The notes under the pieces: model-generated
Told to the model about the DNA's origin: nothing
Seen by the model: only the letters and a program-made list of their open reading frames with translations
The model's database searches: none
NCBI GenBank assembly: GCA_002728755.1
Contig: PBVT01000085.1
Location: forward strand, 62,001 to 126,000
Source of the DNA: Myxococcales bacterium
GTDB lineage: Bacteria; Myxococcota_A; UBA9042; UBA3505
Direction: 5' to 3'
Length of the DNA stretch: 64,000 nt
Made by a program: the position numbers and the translations under genes
Shown here: positions 26,467-36,199 of the stretch, piece by piece
Layout: each line of letters begins with the position of its first letter
Position numbering within the stretch: position 1 is the stretch's first letter

Positions 26467-28473
26467 CTATTTCTTCTTACCGCCTTTGGAAGTCTTCTTC
26501 GAGGTGTTGGGCTTCTTTTTGGCGGTCGCTGTTTTCTTGGTTTCTTTGGCGGCCTTGGCCTGGGCCTTCTCCTGGGCTTTCTTCTCTTTCTCCTGGTTTG
26601 CCAGGGCCCTTGCCTTGAGGTTGGCGACCTCTTGCCTCTTTTTCGCCTGCTCAGCCATTTTCTTGGCTTTCTCGTCCATATCCCCGTCTTTCAGGGCGGC
26701 ACCATCGAGGACCAGGGGGCTGACCTCCTGGTCGACTCCTTCGACCCAGGCGGAGTCATCTTTGAGCTCATCGGCGGTCGGTGGTGTGTCCAGGCTGTTT
26801 TCCAGTAGGCCAAGAGAAGGGTCGAGAATACGGGTCTGACCTTCCTTGTTTTTCAGGTCTGCCATATGGGCATGAAAGGACTCGGAGTCCAGATCCAGGA
26901 CGTCTATATCTACCATTGGATAGGTGGTGTACTCGTCGATATCAGCCATCGTAAACCGACCTCGCCAGGACATCGTCACCCAGTCTTCGTCTGTATGAAT
27001 CATGAGTGTATCCAATGTTACGTCCATTGGTTCGCTTCCAAGACCACGGTTTACGAGTACTTTCGGTTGCTTGTCTGGGAGATCGAAAAGGATGGGGCCA
27101 TCATGGCTGACGCCTTCAATGCGTACGGATTCTGTGCCATTCAAATTGGCGATTTGTTGGTCGTCCGGTGCACAGTTATGCATGCGGGCATCAAAGCGAG
27201 GGGGTTCTATATCTGCCAGCGCAATAATCGCATTTTGCTGGTCGGGATCGTTCGGATCCATATTCAGGATCATGTCGTCCATCTTCTCCCGAATTGCTGC
27301 TTGTCCCTCTTCATCGAGACCAACTCGGCTTGCACGGGGAAACCAGGATACGGGGATAGGCCCGAAACCTGCGGGGAACGGCACGCTATCGATCTTCTGG
27401 ATATTGACGGGTACGTCGGTAGGAAGCAGCGGGCGGTTCGGATCTTCGATCTGCGGCAGTTGTAATGCCGAAAGAATATCTTTGTCGTAACAAACAGCAT
27501 ATCCGAGCCCCAATGGGTTGTTGGGACAGGGAAGCAGTGGATAGGGGGAATCCTCTTCGTCTACTTTCGGTTTGGGCGCATCGGGGGCAAAATCACCTTC
27601 CCACCCTTCGTCTACGAGTCGTTGTTCTACGAGTTTTGCTGGATCGAGGACCCTCGTGCTTCCGGCGGCTCCAGATCGTCCACCGGGTCCACCCCCCTCT
27701 TCGATCGCCTCATCTTTCGCCATGATGGGGATCCCAGCGTCGTCGGCCCGTAGATGCTCATCATCCAGGAGGACGTCATCACTACCGCGGCCTTCTTTGA
27801 CGCGGCGTACGGAGGTGTCCTCTTCGACAGGGCGGTCCTCCGCCTCTTCCCACCAGTCTTCCTTATTCAAGGCGGCAGCCACTTCCGGATCCATATCGGG
27901 GCCACCAGGCGAAGCATCATCGGCAGCCAACTGGTCCTGCAATGCAGCGCTTTTTTCGACCGCGCTATCGTATAGAGCTTTATCGGTTGGAATGTACCGG
28001 CTCTTTCCGCCGAACGAGGATTCGTAACGTAGGGGGAGCTCTTTGATAGCGGTCGGTTCCGAGAATTGTGGATGTTGATACTTGCGACTCTTTCCGCGCC
28101 CTTTGGGAGGTACGTAAATACAGGACCTTGGTCCGGTTACATCCAGAGTCTTTGACCATTCCCCCACTTGTAAAACGACCTGCCACCGTTTTCTGGCTCG
28201 TTTTCCTGTGACTCGCGCCGTGCCGTGCATCAAGATGTCGACATTGGGTTTGAGGGGTACGATATCCGCAGGAAACTGAACGGATGAGCTCTGTGGATCG
28301 TCCCCTTCGAAAAAGCTGTCCACATAGTTCAGGTCGATGGGATCCGACCAGTCTTCGCAGGTTCCGTCGGTGTGGTTGATGGCGAATCGGCGTGTAAGAA
28401 CGACACAGAGATACGCCTGTCCGGAGACTTCGGACGGAAACGACGTAACGGTATATCCTGCTTTTACTTCCAT
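26467..28473 (-). CDS. DUF2169 protein (type VI secretion-associated)
   Basis: DUF2169 proteins are found beside PAAR tip proteins and effectors of type VI secretion and are thought to help load them. The family pattern is visible: 'DIVPLKPNVDILMHGTARV', 'KTLDVTGPRSCIY', 'AIKELPLRYESSFGG', 'CPNNPLGLGYAV', 'LPQIEDPNRPL', and 'PAGFGPIPVSWFPRASRVG'. The domain is interrupted at about residues 170-315 by a charged, Gly/Asp-rich insert, and the C-terminus is a Lys/Ala-rich helix ending KKPNTSKKTSKGGKKK, which could bind acidic partners. A 14-bp palindrome sits right at the start codon. The nearby PAAR gene supports the call; no other T6SS core gene is in the window. Confidence 0.75.
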   Translation of the reverse strand: MEVKAGYTVTSFPSEVSGQAYLCVVLTRRFAINHTDGTCEDWSDPIDLNYVDSFFEGDDPQSSSVQFPADIVPLKPNVDILMHGTARVTGKRARKRWQVVLQVGEWSKTLDVTGPRSCIYVPPKGRGKSRKYQHPQFSEPTAIKELPLRYESSFGGKSRYIPTDKALYDSAVEKSAALQDQLAADDASPGGPDMDPEVAAALNKEDWWEEAEDRPVEEDTSVRRVKEGRGSDDVLLDDEHLRADDAGIPIMAKDEAIEEGGGPGGRSGAAGSTRVLDPAKLVEQRLVDEGWEGDFAPDAPKPKVDEEDSPYPLLPCPNNPLGLGYAVCYDKDILSALQLPQIEDPNRPLLPTDVPVNIQKIDSVPFPAGFGPIPVSWFPRASRVGLDEEGQAAIREKMDDMILNMDPNDPDQQNAIIALADIEPPRFDARMHNCAPDDQQIANLNGTESVRIEGVSHDGPILFDLPDKQPKVLVNRGLGSEPMDVTLDTLMIHTDEDWVTMSWRGRFTMADIDEYTTYPMVDIDVLDLDSESFHAHMADLKNKEGQTRILDPSLGLLENSLDTPPTADELKDDSAWVEGVDQEVSPLVLDGAALKDGDMDEKAKKMAEQAKKRQEVANLKARALANQEKEKKAQEKAQAKAAKETKKTATAKKKPNTSKKTSKGGKKK

Positions 28474-28475
28474 AG

Positions 28476-28489
28476 TCTGACCGGTCAGA
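28476..28489. promoter_or_regulatory. 14-bp perfect palindrome at the DUF2169 start
   Basis: TCTGACCGGTCAGA ends 2 bp before the DUF2169 ATG, where the ribosome site should be, in the region shared with the divergent hydrolase gene. A bound regulator would block both transcription elongation and translation start on that side. Confidence 0.5.
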
Positions 28490-28590
28490 GTCTATGCAGG
28501 GGCACACAAAATGTCATCTGCGTCGCTGCGACGAGTGCAAAAGTACCATCAAGCTTGTGTTCGAGGTGCTTCTCAGAGTATCCAATTCCT

Positions 28591-29460
28591 ATGAAGCTTG
28601 GTCCGTATCATGTCCATCCCATCCTGACGGGATTCTTTGCCCTGGATGGGGGAGCTATGTTTGGCGTTGTTCCGCACCCGGTCTGGTCAAAGAAGCATCC
28701 ACCCGATGAGCTGGGGCGAATTCGGCTGGCTCTACGTGCGATGCTGATACAGGGGAAGGAGCGCACCATTCTCGTGGATACCGGGGTGGGGCAGAAATGG
28801 TCTGACAAGCTCGCGGCTCGCTATGGTATCGACCTACAGGCACAGCGGTTAGAGCAAGAATTGGCGAGCCACGGTATCTCCCCAGAGGATGTTACCGACG
28901 TCATCTTGACCCATCTCCATTTTGATCATGCGGGTGGGGTAACCAAACGTGCCGATGATGGTGGTTCCTGTCCCACCTTTCCCAACGCTCGTCATTATCT
29001 TCAGCGCCGTAACCTCGAAGCGGCCCAAAACCCCAATGGTCGAGAGCGGGCATCCTATCTGGAAGAGAATTACGCCCCACTGGAACAAGCGGGTCTTCTT
29101 ACGATTCTGGACGGTCCCTGTGAGCTTTTTCCTGGCATAGAACTATTCATGAGTGATGGGCACACCACGGGCCAGCAACTTGTTCTGGTACGGGGTGAGG
29201 AAGGTGATGAACTAGGAGGCCTGCTCTACTGTGGTGACGTGATTCCGACCCGAAGCCATGTTCCTGTAGCCTGGCATATGGGTTACGATGTCCGACCTCT
29301 GGTGATCATGGACGAGAAAGAGCATCTCTTAGAGCGAGCCACTACCGAAAATTGGGGACTCTTCTACGAGCACGATCCACATATGAGCGCGACCCGGGTT
29401 TATTCGACGGAGCGCGGCTATACAGCCGGTGAGGAGCTTTTATTTTCGGCGATAGTTTAG
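28591..29460 (+). CDS. Metallo-beta-lactamase-fold hydrolase
   Basis: A 289-residue single-domain enzyme with the dinuclear metal motif HLHFDHAGG (HxHxDH), the later His in 'MSDGHTTGQQ' and the bridging Asp in 'LLYCGDVIPT', plus a C-terminal His ('FYEHDPHMSA'). The layout resembles lactonase or quinoprotein-relay type MBL enzymes. The track start at 28372 is a read-through of the opposite gene's region; MKLGPYHVHP is the sensible start, though its ribosome site is weak. It stops one base before the PAAR gene's stop on the other strand. The substrate is unknown; the position between two T6SS-type genes may be chance. Confidence 0.85.
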   Translation: MKLGPYHVHPILTGFFALDGGAMFGVVPHPVWSKKHPPDELGRIRLALRAMLIQGKERTILVDTGVGQKWSDKLAARYGIDLQAQRLEQELASHGISPEDVTDVILTHLHFDHAGGVTKRADDGGSCPTFPNARHYLQRRNLEAAQNPNGRERASYLEENYAPLEQAGLLTILDGPCELFPGIELFMSDGHTTGQQLVLVRGEEGDELGGLLYCGDVIPTRSHVPVAWHMGYDVRPLVIMDEKEHLLERATTENWGLFYEHDPHMSATRVYSTERGYTAGEELLFSAIV

Positions 29461-29778
29461 TTAGCCCACGATTACATCTTCGCTGGCCACAACCAGGACA
29501 CCTTTTCCGCCGCAATGGGTTGTAAGATCCCCCATGCGGTGTGCCCCAAGACCGTTGATGAAAACGGTGCCACTGCAACCCGTAGCTACCCATTTATTGG
29601 GTCCACAACAGGAGCCATGGACACCTGGATCACCCGTTCGTAACGCGGCCATTCCGTTAACTTCGACGTCAGGAGAACCCGACACAGCAGGGCCGATAAC
29701 CGAGTGAGTACAGGCGAGACAGCCGTGACCATCGGCGGGGCAATGTGCGCTATCTCCAAGTCGTCCTTGTCCAGGCAT
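29461..29778 (-). CDS. PAAR-domain spike-tip protein
   Basis: A 105-residue protein that is essentially one PAAR domain, the zinc-stabilised cone that sharpens the VgrG spike of type VI secretion. It opens 'GRLGDSAHCPADGHGCLACTHSVIGPAVSGSPDVEVNG' and has the second half 'RTGDPGVHGSCCGP...VFINGLGAHRMGDLTTHCGGKG', with the His/Cys pattern needed for zinc. Good ribosome site (AGGAAAAG). It has no toxin extension, so any cargo must be attached otherwise; the DUF2169 gene one gene away is the probable adaptor. Unusual in having five extra Cys. Confidence 0.85.
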   Translation of the reverse strand: MPGQGRLGDSAHCPADGHGCLACTHSVIGPAVSGSPDVEVNGMAALRTGDPGVHGSCCGPNKWVATGCSGTVFINGLGAHRMGDLTTHCGGKGVLVVASEDVIVG

Positions 29779-29810
29779 ATGTTCTTTTCCTACGTCACGA
29801 GATGATGGTG

Positions 29811-29858
29811 TGGACTATACCAGTTTTCTGGTCCATGGGGTACCGTGTCCCCAGTCCA
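29811..29858. other. Possible three-way-junction RNA element
   Basis: Three perfect 5-bp stems nest in 48 nt: TGGAC/GTCCA closes a junction holding ACCAG-TTTT-CTGGT and TGGGG-8 nt-CCCCA. It lies between the divergent PAAR and hflX genes, so it could be in the leader of either. Short stems make chance possible. Confidence 0.35.
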
Positions 29859-29894
29859 AAACCCTTATAGAGCAAAACTCATTCCATCTAGCTC

Positions 29895-31661
29895 TTGGGC
29901 ACGCAGAGAAGTTCTGATAAGGTCAGAATCCCGATTGTTGAGGAGAGACCCATTTCCGAACAGATTTTTGGACGCACCCTGGGGTTGAAACCAGCGGAGT
30001 TGAAGGCCTTGAAGCGCCTTCGTACGCGGAAAACGAATCCTTCTGACGTGGTGGGGCTTCCTTTGGCCCGCAACCTGGCCAGTTTGTCTCGGGATTTGAA
30101 TCGACGGATTGGTGTACTCCTGGACCGACGGGGTCGTGTTACCCATATATCCGTTGGTGACGCCACCAGAATCTGGGTTCCAGAGTTTGGTCGTGTCCGT
30201 GCGGGAAAGGGGCGTCTGCGTGGCCTTCGATGGGTTGTGACTTATCTCCGGGGTGAACCACTCACTCGTGATGACATCACCGACCTTGTTCGTCTTCGGT
30301 TTGATCTGATTGCCTCTATCGAGGCGTGTGACGATGGCCTACCTGGTCTTGTCCATATGGCCCATGTGGCGCCGTATGGGAAGGGTACAGAGACACGGGT
30401 TGATCCCTGTTCTATCCACGATCTCGATATGGACTTCTCGGCCTGGGTCGCGGAGCTTGAGGCGGATTTGGCGCAGTCGATGCCCGTTGGTACGGAGCAT
30501 AGGGCCGGAGGACCACGAGCGATCTTGGCGTATGTTGACGTGCCAGGCGAGCTGAGCGCCAAAACAGTTATGCCCGAGTTACGGGAATTGGCTCGTACCG
30601 CTGGGCTTCAAGTGGTGGCGGAAGAGGTGCAGCGACGAAAGGCTGTAGACCATCGATATGTTTTTGGAAGTGGGCGTATCCAGGAATTGAATCTTCGCGC
30701 TCTGCAGATGGACGCGGAGATCATTGTTTTTGGTCGTGAGCTGAGCTCTACACAGATGCGCTCGATGAGCACCGTAACAGAATTAAAAGTCATCGATCGT
30801 ACGCAGTTGATACTCGACATCTTTGCGCAACACGCGAAGACTCGTGAAGGTAAGCTGCAGGTCGAATTGGCCCAACTCAAATATCTGCTTCCCCGGTTGA
30901 CCGGTCGCCGCGACGCGTTGAGCCGGCTTGCTGGTGGAATTGGAGGACGAGGTCCTGGTGAAACCCAGTTGGAGATCGACCGACGTCGTGCCAAGGACCG
31001 CATCAACCTCTTGGACAAAAAGATAAACCATTTATCTCGTCAGCGTGAGACACGTCGTCGACAGCGTCGTAAGAATGCAGTCCCCGTGGTGGGTATCGTT
31101 GGCTACACCAACGCGGGGAAATCGACCCTGCTGAATGCATTAACGGGTTCCGATGTCGTAGCCGAGGATAAGTTGTTTGCGACGCTAGACCCGACCACTC
31201 GGCGACTTCGGTTCCCAGAAGAACGAGAAATCGTTCTCGCGGATACGGTGGGTTTCATTCGCGAATTACCACCCGATCTGGCGAAGGCTTTTCGTGCCAC
31301 ATTGGAAGAGCTTGGTGACGCCGATCTACTGCTACATGTTGTCGACATCTCCGATCCGGCGGTCGTTGAACAAATGGAAGCGGTCATGGACACCTTAAAG
31401 TCCTTAGAACTTGGCGAGATACCCTCGGTAATTGTTCTAAACAAGACGGACCGCTCTCATGACGAAGAGCTACGATCGGCTCTAGAGGTACAGTGGAGCG
31501 CAGTCAGTATGTCCGCGATGGATCGGGGTACCCTGGCTCCATTAGTCGGTCGGTTAAGCCTAGCACTATTTGGTTTTGATGCGGATGTAGAGCGCGTTTT
31601 ACCACCCAGAAAGCTGTCGAAGCCTCGACCCTCTGCAGAGTGGAGTCCACTGGACCCGTAA
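29895..31661 (+). CDS. hflX: HflX ribosome-splitting GTPase
   Basis: HflX binds ribosomes and dissociates stalled or idle 70S particles. The N-terminal HflX domain includes '[19 protein letters not shown]' and '[19 protein letters not shown]'; the G domain has G1 [10 protein letters not shown]3 '[10 protein letters not shown]' and G4 NKTD. It carries a roughly 200-residue N-terminal extension as in other delta-type bacteria. The only in-frame start ahead of the conserved part is TTG at 29895, which has no ribosome site. A strong AGGAGA lies 5 nt before an ATT codon at 29952, which would begin the protein at '[12 protein letters not shown]'; relatives begin at this point, so an ATT start is quite possible. 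Coding identity is secure, the start is not. Confidence 0.93.
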   Translation: MGTQRSSDKVRIPIVEERPISEQIFGRTLGLKPAELKALKRLRTRKTNPSDVVGLPLARNLASLSRDLNRRIGVLLDRRGRVTHISVGDATRIWVPEFGRVRAGKGRLRGLRWVVTYLRGEPLTRDDITDLVRLRFDLIASIEACDDGLPGLVHMAHVAPYGKGTETRVDPCSIHDLDMDFSAWVAELEADLAQSMPVGTEHRAGGPRAILAYVDVPGELSAKTVMPELRELARTAGLQVVAEEVQRRKAVDHRYVFGSGRIQELNLRALQMDAEIIVFGRELSSTQMRSMSTVTELKVIDRTQLILDIFAQHAKTREGKLQVELAQLKYLLPRLTGRRDALSRLAGGIGGRGPGETQLEIDRRRAKDRINLLDKKINHLSRQRETRRRQRRKNAVPVVGIVGYTNAGKSTLLNALTGSDVVAEDKLFATLDPTTRRLRFPEEREIVLADTVGFIRELPPDLAKAFRATLEELGDADLLLHVVDISDPAVVEQMEAVMDTLKSLELGEIPSVIVLNKTDRSHDEELRSALEVQWSAVSMSAMDRGTLAPLVGRLSLALFGFDADVERVLPPRKLSKPRPSAEWSPLDP

Positions 31662-31669
31662 GCGTCGGT

Positions 31670-32374
31670 CTACTTTTTGGTTACCAAGCGAACGCTGTCA
31701 CCTTTGGTCTCCACCTCAAAACTCGGTGCTTTCTCACCTCGTTTGGCGTTGGCTTCCCGTTGTTTCTCCAGGGAACCCTGAAAGGCCGCATAGGACGGAA
31801 TACGATCCGCGGCTCCAATCGCGCGAGTCGCCATCACAAAATCTTTATACAGCTTTCGATCCTCTGCTGGATCTGCGGGCGTCTTCTGTTTCGCCTTTGG
31901 TTTCTCTTTTCGTTTGGGCTTTTCTTGTGCCTTGTCTGGCGTTGCAGGAGGAGGCGGGGGAGCGATTCGGTATCCTCCCTGCTCCTGGATTCGGTCCATT
32001 CGTTGCCAGTAGGAGCGCAGAACAGAAAGTCGTTGAATCAAATTCTGAAAGCTGAATTTCACCCGGGCCGGTGCACCATTGGGTACCGAGAAACGCCGGA
32101 TTTCTCGCTCGAGTGCCATGCGTTCACGACCCGGAGCGCGAGTATCTACACCACGATAGTGGCGCTCAAATGCAGCACGAAGCTTCTCCAGGTCTTCGGA
32201 TAATTTTCGGATTGTATCTTCCCACTCTCGTACGCGAGCGCGCATGCCTTCGCCCGAATCTTTCAATTCCTCGCCGGTCCAGCTGGTGGCGATTCCTTTG
32301 AGACTACGAGAATCCGCGCGGCTTATGCGTTGGGTGTTGGCGCGTCCACGCTGATTTTTTGGAGGAGTGGGCAT
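31670..32374 (-). CDS. MXAN_5187-like C-terminal domain protein
   Basis: A 234-residue cytoplasmic protein: a basic N-terminus, a coiled coil (about 45-80, 'MRARVREWEDTIRKLSEDLEKLRAAFERHY'), a Pro/Lys-rich linker ('PPPPPATPDKAQEKPKRKEKPKAKQKTP') and a small C-terminal domain ('LYKDFVMATRAIGAADRIPSYAAFQGSLEKQ...FEVETKGDSVRLVTKK'). The last part fits a domain I recall from myxobacterial proteins named after MXAN_5187, often fused to coiled coils; its function is unknown. Convergent with hflX at 8 nt spacing. Confidence 0.6.
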   Translation of the reverse strand: MPTPPKNQRGRANTQRISRADSRSLKGIATSWTGEELKDSGEGMRARVREWEDTIRKLSEDLEKLRAAFERHYRGVDTRAPGRERMALEREIRRFSVPNGAPARVKFSFQNLIQRLSVLRSYWQRMDRIQEQGGYRIAPPPPPATPDKAQEKPKRKEKPKAKQKTPADPAEDRKLYKDFVMATRAIGAADRIPSYAAFQGSLEKQREANAKRGEKAPSFEVETKGDSVRLVTKK

Positions 32375-32414
32375 AGGGACATCTTACCAGGCTTTTCCTT
32401 CCTGATAAATCTTG

Positions 32415-35400
32415 TCAGTCCGGTGAATAGCCGAGGGACGGGGCCAGCCATTGTTCAGCCTCTGCCACGGAAACCTTCTTTCTAGCGGCGTAATCGGCCA
32501 CTTGGTCTCTAGCAATGGGACCAAGCCCGAAGTAGCGAGCCTGCGGGTGGGCGAAATACCATCCTGCAACGGAAGCCGCCGGGGCGATCGCGTAGGACTC
32601 TGTGAGTTGGCTACCTGTCACCTTCTCCACATTGAGAAGATCCCATAAGTCTGGCTTGGATGTGTGGTCTGGACAGGCAGGATAGCCGGGTGCGGGGCGA
32701 ATCCCCTGGTATTTTTCTCGAATCCGTTCGTCATTTGAGAGGTCTTCTTCCGGTGCGTATGCCCAAACCTCACGCCGGAGGTATTCGTGTAAGCGCTCCG
32801 CAAAGGCCTCCGCGAGACGATCGGCTAAAGCCTTTACCATGATCGCGGAGTAGTCATCGTTCGAGTCGAGAAACGCCTTCTCCAGCTCTTCCACTCCGAA
32901 GATGCTGACAGCAAAAGCTCCTATATGATCCTGGATAGTAGTGTCGGGGGCAACGAAGTCCGCTAACGCCATATTGGCTCGACCAGCTGGCTGCTTTCGC
33001 TGTTGTCGGAGGGTATGGAGAACGACGGTCTCTGGCGTATCAGCCTGGGGTTGCAAGACGATATCGTCACCAACTCGATGTGCGGGAAAGATGCCGAGGA
33101 CTCCCTGCGCGTTCAGCCCACCGGTTTCGATGATTTGATCCAGGAGACGGTTGGCATCTTCATATAGGCTCCGAGCTTGCTCTCCTTTGGTCTCGTCATC
33201 CAGAATTTCTGGGAAGTGGCCCGGGACTTGCCAGGTGGCAAAGAACGGTGTCCAGTCAATGTAGGGAACGAGATCTTGTACGGGATAATCGGATAGCACC
33301 TCGATTCCGACGCGCTGGGGGTGGACAACGGTCTTGTCGGAGAAATCCAATTGGAGTCCGTTTGCACGTGCTTGTTCGAGGGGAATTAGCTTGGCGTCTC
33401 CTTTTGCTTCATGGCGCGAGCGAATGACGTCATATTCTTTTTCGACCTTATCTGCGAAGGCCTCAACAGCGGTTTCATTGCATAGGGTAAGAGCTGTTGG
33501 AGCGGCCCGCGATGCGTCGCTAACATGAACCACGCAGCCCGGGTAGGCTGGGTCTATCTTTACAGCCGTATGTTTTTTCGAGGTAGTTGCACCGCCGATC
33601 ATGACGGGGAGATTGAGACCAAGACGCTCCATCTCTTGGGCGATATGTACCATTTCGCGAAGGGAGGGAGTGATTAATCCGCTTAATCCAATGGCGTCGA
33701 CTTTCTGGTCTACTGCTTCCTGAAGAATTTTGGCACAGGGAACCATGACCCCAAGATCAATGACTTCGATATTATTACACTCAAGAACGACCCCTACGAT
33801 GTTCTTGCCGATATCGTGTACATCACCTTTGACTGTGGCCATTAATACGCGACCAGCACGACTCGGCTCGGCGGATTGCGCTTGTTCTTCCTTCATATAG
33901 GGGGTCAACCAGGCCACTGCGGTCTTCATGACACGAGCGCTCTTTACGACCTGCGGTAAGAACATTTGTCCTGAGCCGAACAGATCGCCAACTCGGTCCA
34001 TACCAGCCATTAGTGGGCCCTCGATAACGAAGATTGGGCGACCGTGTTTTTTTAGCGCTTCTTCTGTGTCCTGTTCGATGAACTCCACAAGACCATGTAC
34101 GAGCGCGTGCTTGATCCGTGCGTCCACATCTTCCTTCCGCCAGGCTCGTTCTACTTGTCGAGTCTGCTTTGTGTCGGCGGTCGTCTGGGCCAGGGATATG
34201 AGAGCTTCCGTTGCGTCCTCTGTCCGATTCAATACGACGTCTTCGACCCTTTCGCGCAACGTTGGGTCGATTTGATCGTAGACTGCCAGCTGTCCCGCGT
34301 TGACGATTCCCATCTCCATACCAGCGGAAATTGCGTGGTAGAGGAATACGGAATGCATGGCTTCTCGGACGGTATTATTACCTCGAAACGAGAAGGAGAC
34401 GTTACTCACACCACCCGATACATGGGCGTGCGGTAGGGTTTGGCGGATCTGTCGAGTCGCTTCGATGAAGTCTACGCCATAGTTGTTGTGCTCATCGATA
34501 CCAGTGGCAACCGTCAAGATATTCGGATCGAAGATGATGTCTTCGGCCGGGAAACCCTCTTCGTCTACGAGGATTCGGTAGGCTCGGGTACAGATCTCTA
34601 CCTTTCGATCTGTAGTGACCGCCTGTCCTTCTTCATCGAAGGCCATGACTACGACAGCAGCACCGTATTTCTGAATTAAGCGGGCTTTTTCGCGAAAATC
34701 CTCCTCCCCCTCCTTAAGGCTGATGGAGTTCACGATACCTTTACCCTGAATACATTGTAGGCCGGCCTCGATTACATCCCAATCCGAGGAGTCGATCATG
34801 ATCGGTACCCGCGCGACGTCGGGTTCGGAGGCAACGATATTCAGGAATCGTTTCATCGCCTCGGGACCATCGAGAAGCCCCTCGTCCATATTTACATCGA
34901 CGATCTGGGCACCGTTTTCGACTTGTTGGCGTGCAACGGACACCGCGGTTTCATAATCACCCTCCAGGATCAGTTTCCGAAATCGTGCTGAGCCCGAGAT
35001 GTTGGTTCGCTCACCCACATTGACGAAGTTGGTATCCTCGTGAAGCTCGAAGCGTTCCAGGCCGGAGAGAGTGAGTCGCTTGGGGAATTCTGGTGTGGAG
35101 CGAGGCCTAAAATCTTTCAGAGCATCAGCCAGTGCCCGAATATGATCGGGGCTGGTACCACAGCACCCTCCTACGAGATTTACGAATCCAGCTTCCGCGA
35201 AGCTTGCCAGGGTCTCTGCAAGCTGTTCCGGGGTTTCGTCGTAGCCACCAAACTCATTGGGTAGCCCCGCGTTGGGGTGACAGGAGATATGACATGGGGC
35301 GACCTGTGCGAGCTCTTCGATATGAGGTCGCATATCCTGGGCACCAAGAGCACAATTCAAGCCGACGCTTAAGAGGTTCGCGTGAGAAATGGAAACCCAG

Positions 35401-36086
35401 AAGGCCTCAGGGGTCTGGCCCGAAAGCGTTCGTCCGCTGGCGTCCGTGATCGTCCCTGACACCATAAGAGGCACAAAGGATTCTTGCTTCGCCCTCTCAA
35501 TTTCGACCGCATAAAGTGCGGCTTTGGCGTTCAATGTGTCGAACACCGTCTCGATCATGAGGATATCGGCCCCTCCGTCGAGGAGACCGCGAGCCTGGGT
35601 GGTATAACAGTCTACAAGCTCCGCCCAATCCACATTGCGTGAGCCAGGATCGTTTACGTCCGATGATAAGGAGGCAGTCCGATTGGTTGGTCCCAGCACG
35701 CCGACCGCGAATCTGGGTCGCTCTTGTGTTGACGCTTCTTGCGCGGCTATTTTTGCGAGACGGGCTGCTTCGACATTCAGTTCGTAGGCAAGATCGACCA
35801 GATCATAATCCGCGAGAGAGATCGCGTTGGCGTTAAATGAATTCGTTTCGATCAGGTCGGCGCCTGCCGCCAGATATTGCCGGTGTATATCGAGAATGAT
35901 GTCCGGCCGGGTCAGGCATAGAAGGTCATTATTGCCCTGGAGCTCACTTGAATGATTGGTGAACCGGTCTCCGCGGAAATCAGCTTCCGTGAGTTCATGA
36001 CCCTGGATCACGGTGCCCATAGCGCCATCCAGCAACAAGATACGTTGCGCAAGAAGCGGTTGTATGGGGTGTGTCGGTGAGGTCAT
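32415..36086 (-). CDS. metH: Cobalamin-dependent methionine synthase
   Basis: Transfers methyl from 5-methyltetrahydrofolate through cob(I)alamin to homocysteine. All four modules are present at full length (1223 residues): homocysteine domain with zinc Cys at 245 (GLNCALG) and 308-309 (GGCCGTSP); folate domain from about 350 ('[16 protein letters not shown]'); B12 cap and Rossmann domain with DVHDIGKN at 755-762 (His757 as lower ligand); and the SAM-binding reactivation domain from about 900, including '[12 protein letters not shown]'. No B12 or SAM riboswitch is evident in the 113-bp upstream gap, but two adjacent palindromes are, suggesting control by a protein repressor. Confidence 0.96.
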   Translation of the reverse strand: MTSPTHPIQPLLAQRILLLDGAMGTVIQGHELTEADFRGDRFTNHSSELQGNNDLLCLTRPDIILDIHRQYLAAGADLIETNSFNANAISLADYDLVDLAYELNVEAARLAKIAAQEASTQERPRFAVGVLGPTNRTASLSSDVNDPGSRNVDWAELVDCYTTQARGLLDGGADILMIETVFDTLNAKAALYAVEIERAKQESFVPLMVSGTITDASGRTLSGQTPEAFWVSISHANLLSVGLNCALGAQDMRPHIEELAQVAPCHISCHPNAGLPNEFGGYDETPEQLAETLASFAEAGFVNLVGGCCGTSPDHIRALADALKDFRPRSTPEFPKRLTLSGLERFELHEDTNFVNVGERTNISGSARFRKLILEGDYETAVSVARQQVENGAQIVDVNMDEGLLDGPEAMKRFLNIVASEPDVARVPIMIDSSDWDVIEAGLQCIQGKGIVNSISLKEGEEDFREKARLIQKYGAAVVVMAFDEEGQAVTTDRKVEICTRAYRILVDEEGFPAEDIIFDPNILTVATGIDEHNNYGVDFIEATRQIRQTLPHAHVSGGVSNVSFSFRGNNTVREAMHSVFLYHAISAGMEMGIVNAGQLAVYDQIDPTLRERVEDVVLNRTEDATEALISLAQTTADTKQTRQVERAWRKEDVDARIKHALVHGLVEFIEQDTEEALKKHGRPIFVIEGPLMAGMDRVGDLFGSGQMFLPQVVKSARVMKTAVAWLTPYMKEEQAQSAEPSRAGRVLMATVKGDVHDIGKNIVGVVLECNNIEVIDLGVMVPCAKILQEAVDQKVDAIGLSGLITPSLREMVHIAQEMERLGLNLPVMIGGATTSKKHTAVKIDPAYPGCVVHVSDASRAAPTALTLCNETAVEAFADKVEKEYDVIRSRHEAKGDAKLIPLEQARANGLQLDFSDKTVVHPQRVGIEVLSDYPVQDLVPYIDWTPFFATWQVPGHFPEILDDETKGEQARSLYEDANRLLDQIIETGGLNAQGVLGIFPAHRVGDDIVLQPQADTPETVVLHTLRQQRKQPAGRANMALADFVAPDTTIQDHIGAFAVSIFGVEELEKAFLDSNDDYSAIMVKALADRLAEAFAERLHEYLRREVWAYAPEEDLSNDERIREKYQGIRPAPGYPACPDHTSKPDLWDLLNVEKVTGSQLTESYAIAPAASVAGWYFAHPQARYFGLGPIARDQVADYAARKKVSVAEAEQWLAPSLGYSPD

Positions 36087-36112
36087 AGAAGAATCTCATG
36101 CGGTGGATTAGC

Positions 36113-36125
36113 GCTTGAGTCAAGC
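36113..36125. promoter_or_regulatory. Inverted repeat GCTTGA-G-TCAAGC in metH upstream region
   Basis: Six-base perfect arms around one base, 27 bp before the metH ATG. It abuts the 18-bp palindrome and shares its TTGA/TCAA core. Confidence 0.5.
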
Positions 36126-36142
36126 AAATCAACGTTGATTTG
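36125..36142. promoter_or_regulatory. 18-bp perfect palindrome between metH and phosphoesterase
   Basis: CAAATCAACGTTGATTTG is perfectly self-complementary and lies 39-56 bp before metH in the gap shared with the divergent phosphoesterase gene. This is the strongest operator-like site in the window. The core ATCAA-N2-TTGAT is not a MetJ box (AGACGTCT). Confidence 0.65.
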
Positions 36143-36199
36143 GCGAGCTTGAATCTCTATGAGCTTGACCGGGTTTTCAGTTTGGGTGATTCAAAGGGT

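Noticed and set aside
28372-28590. N-terminal extension of the MBL hydrolase
   Set aside because: It overlaps the divergent DUF2169 gene and contains the palindrome; the metal-binding fold begins after MKLGPYHVHP.
36087-36199. B12 or SAM/SAH riboswitch before metH
   Set aside because: The gap is too short and lacks the conserved B12 box; the palindromes explain it better.
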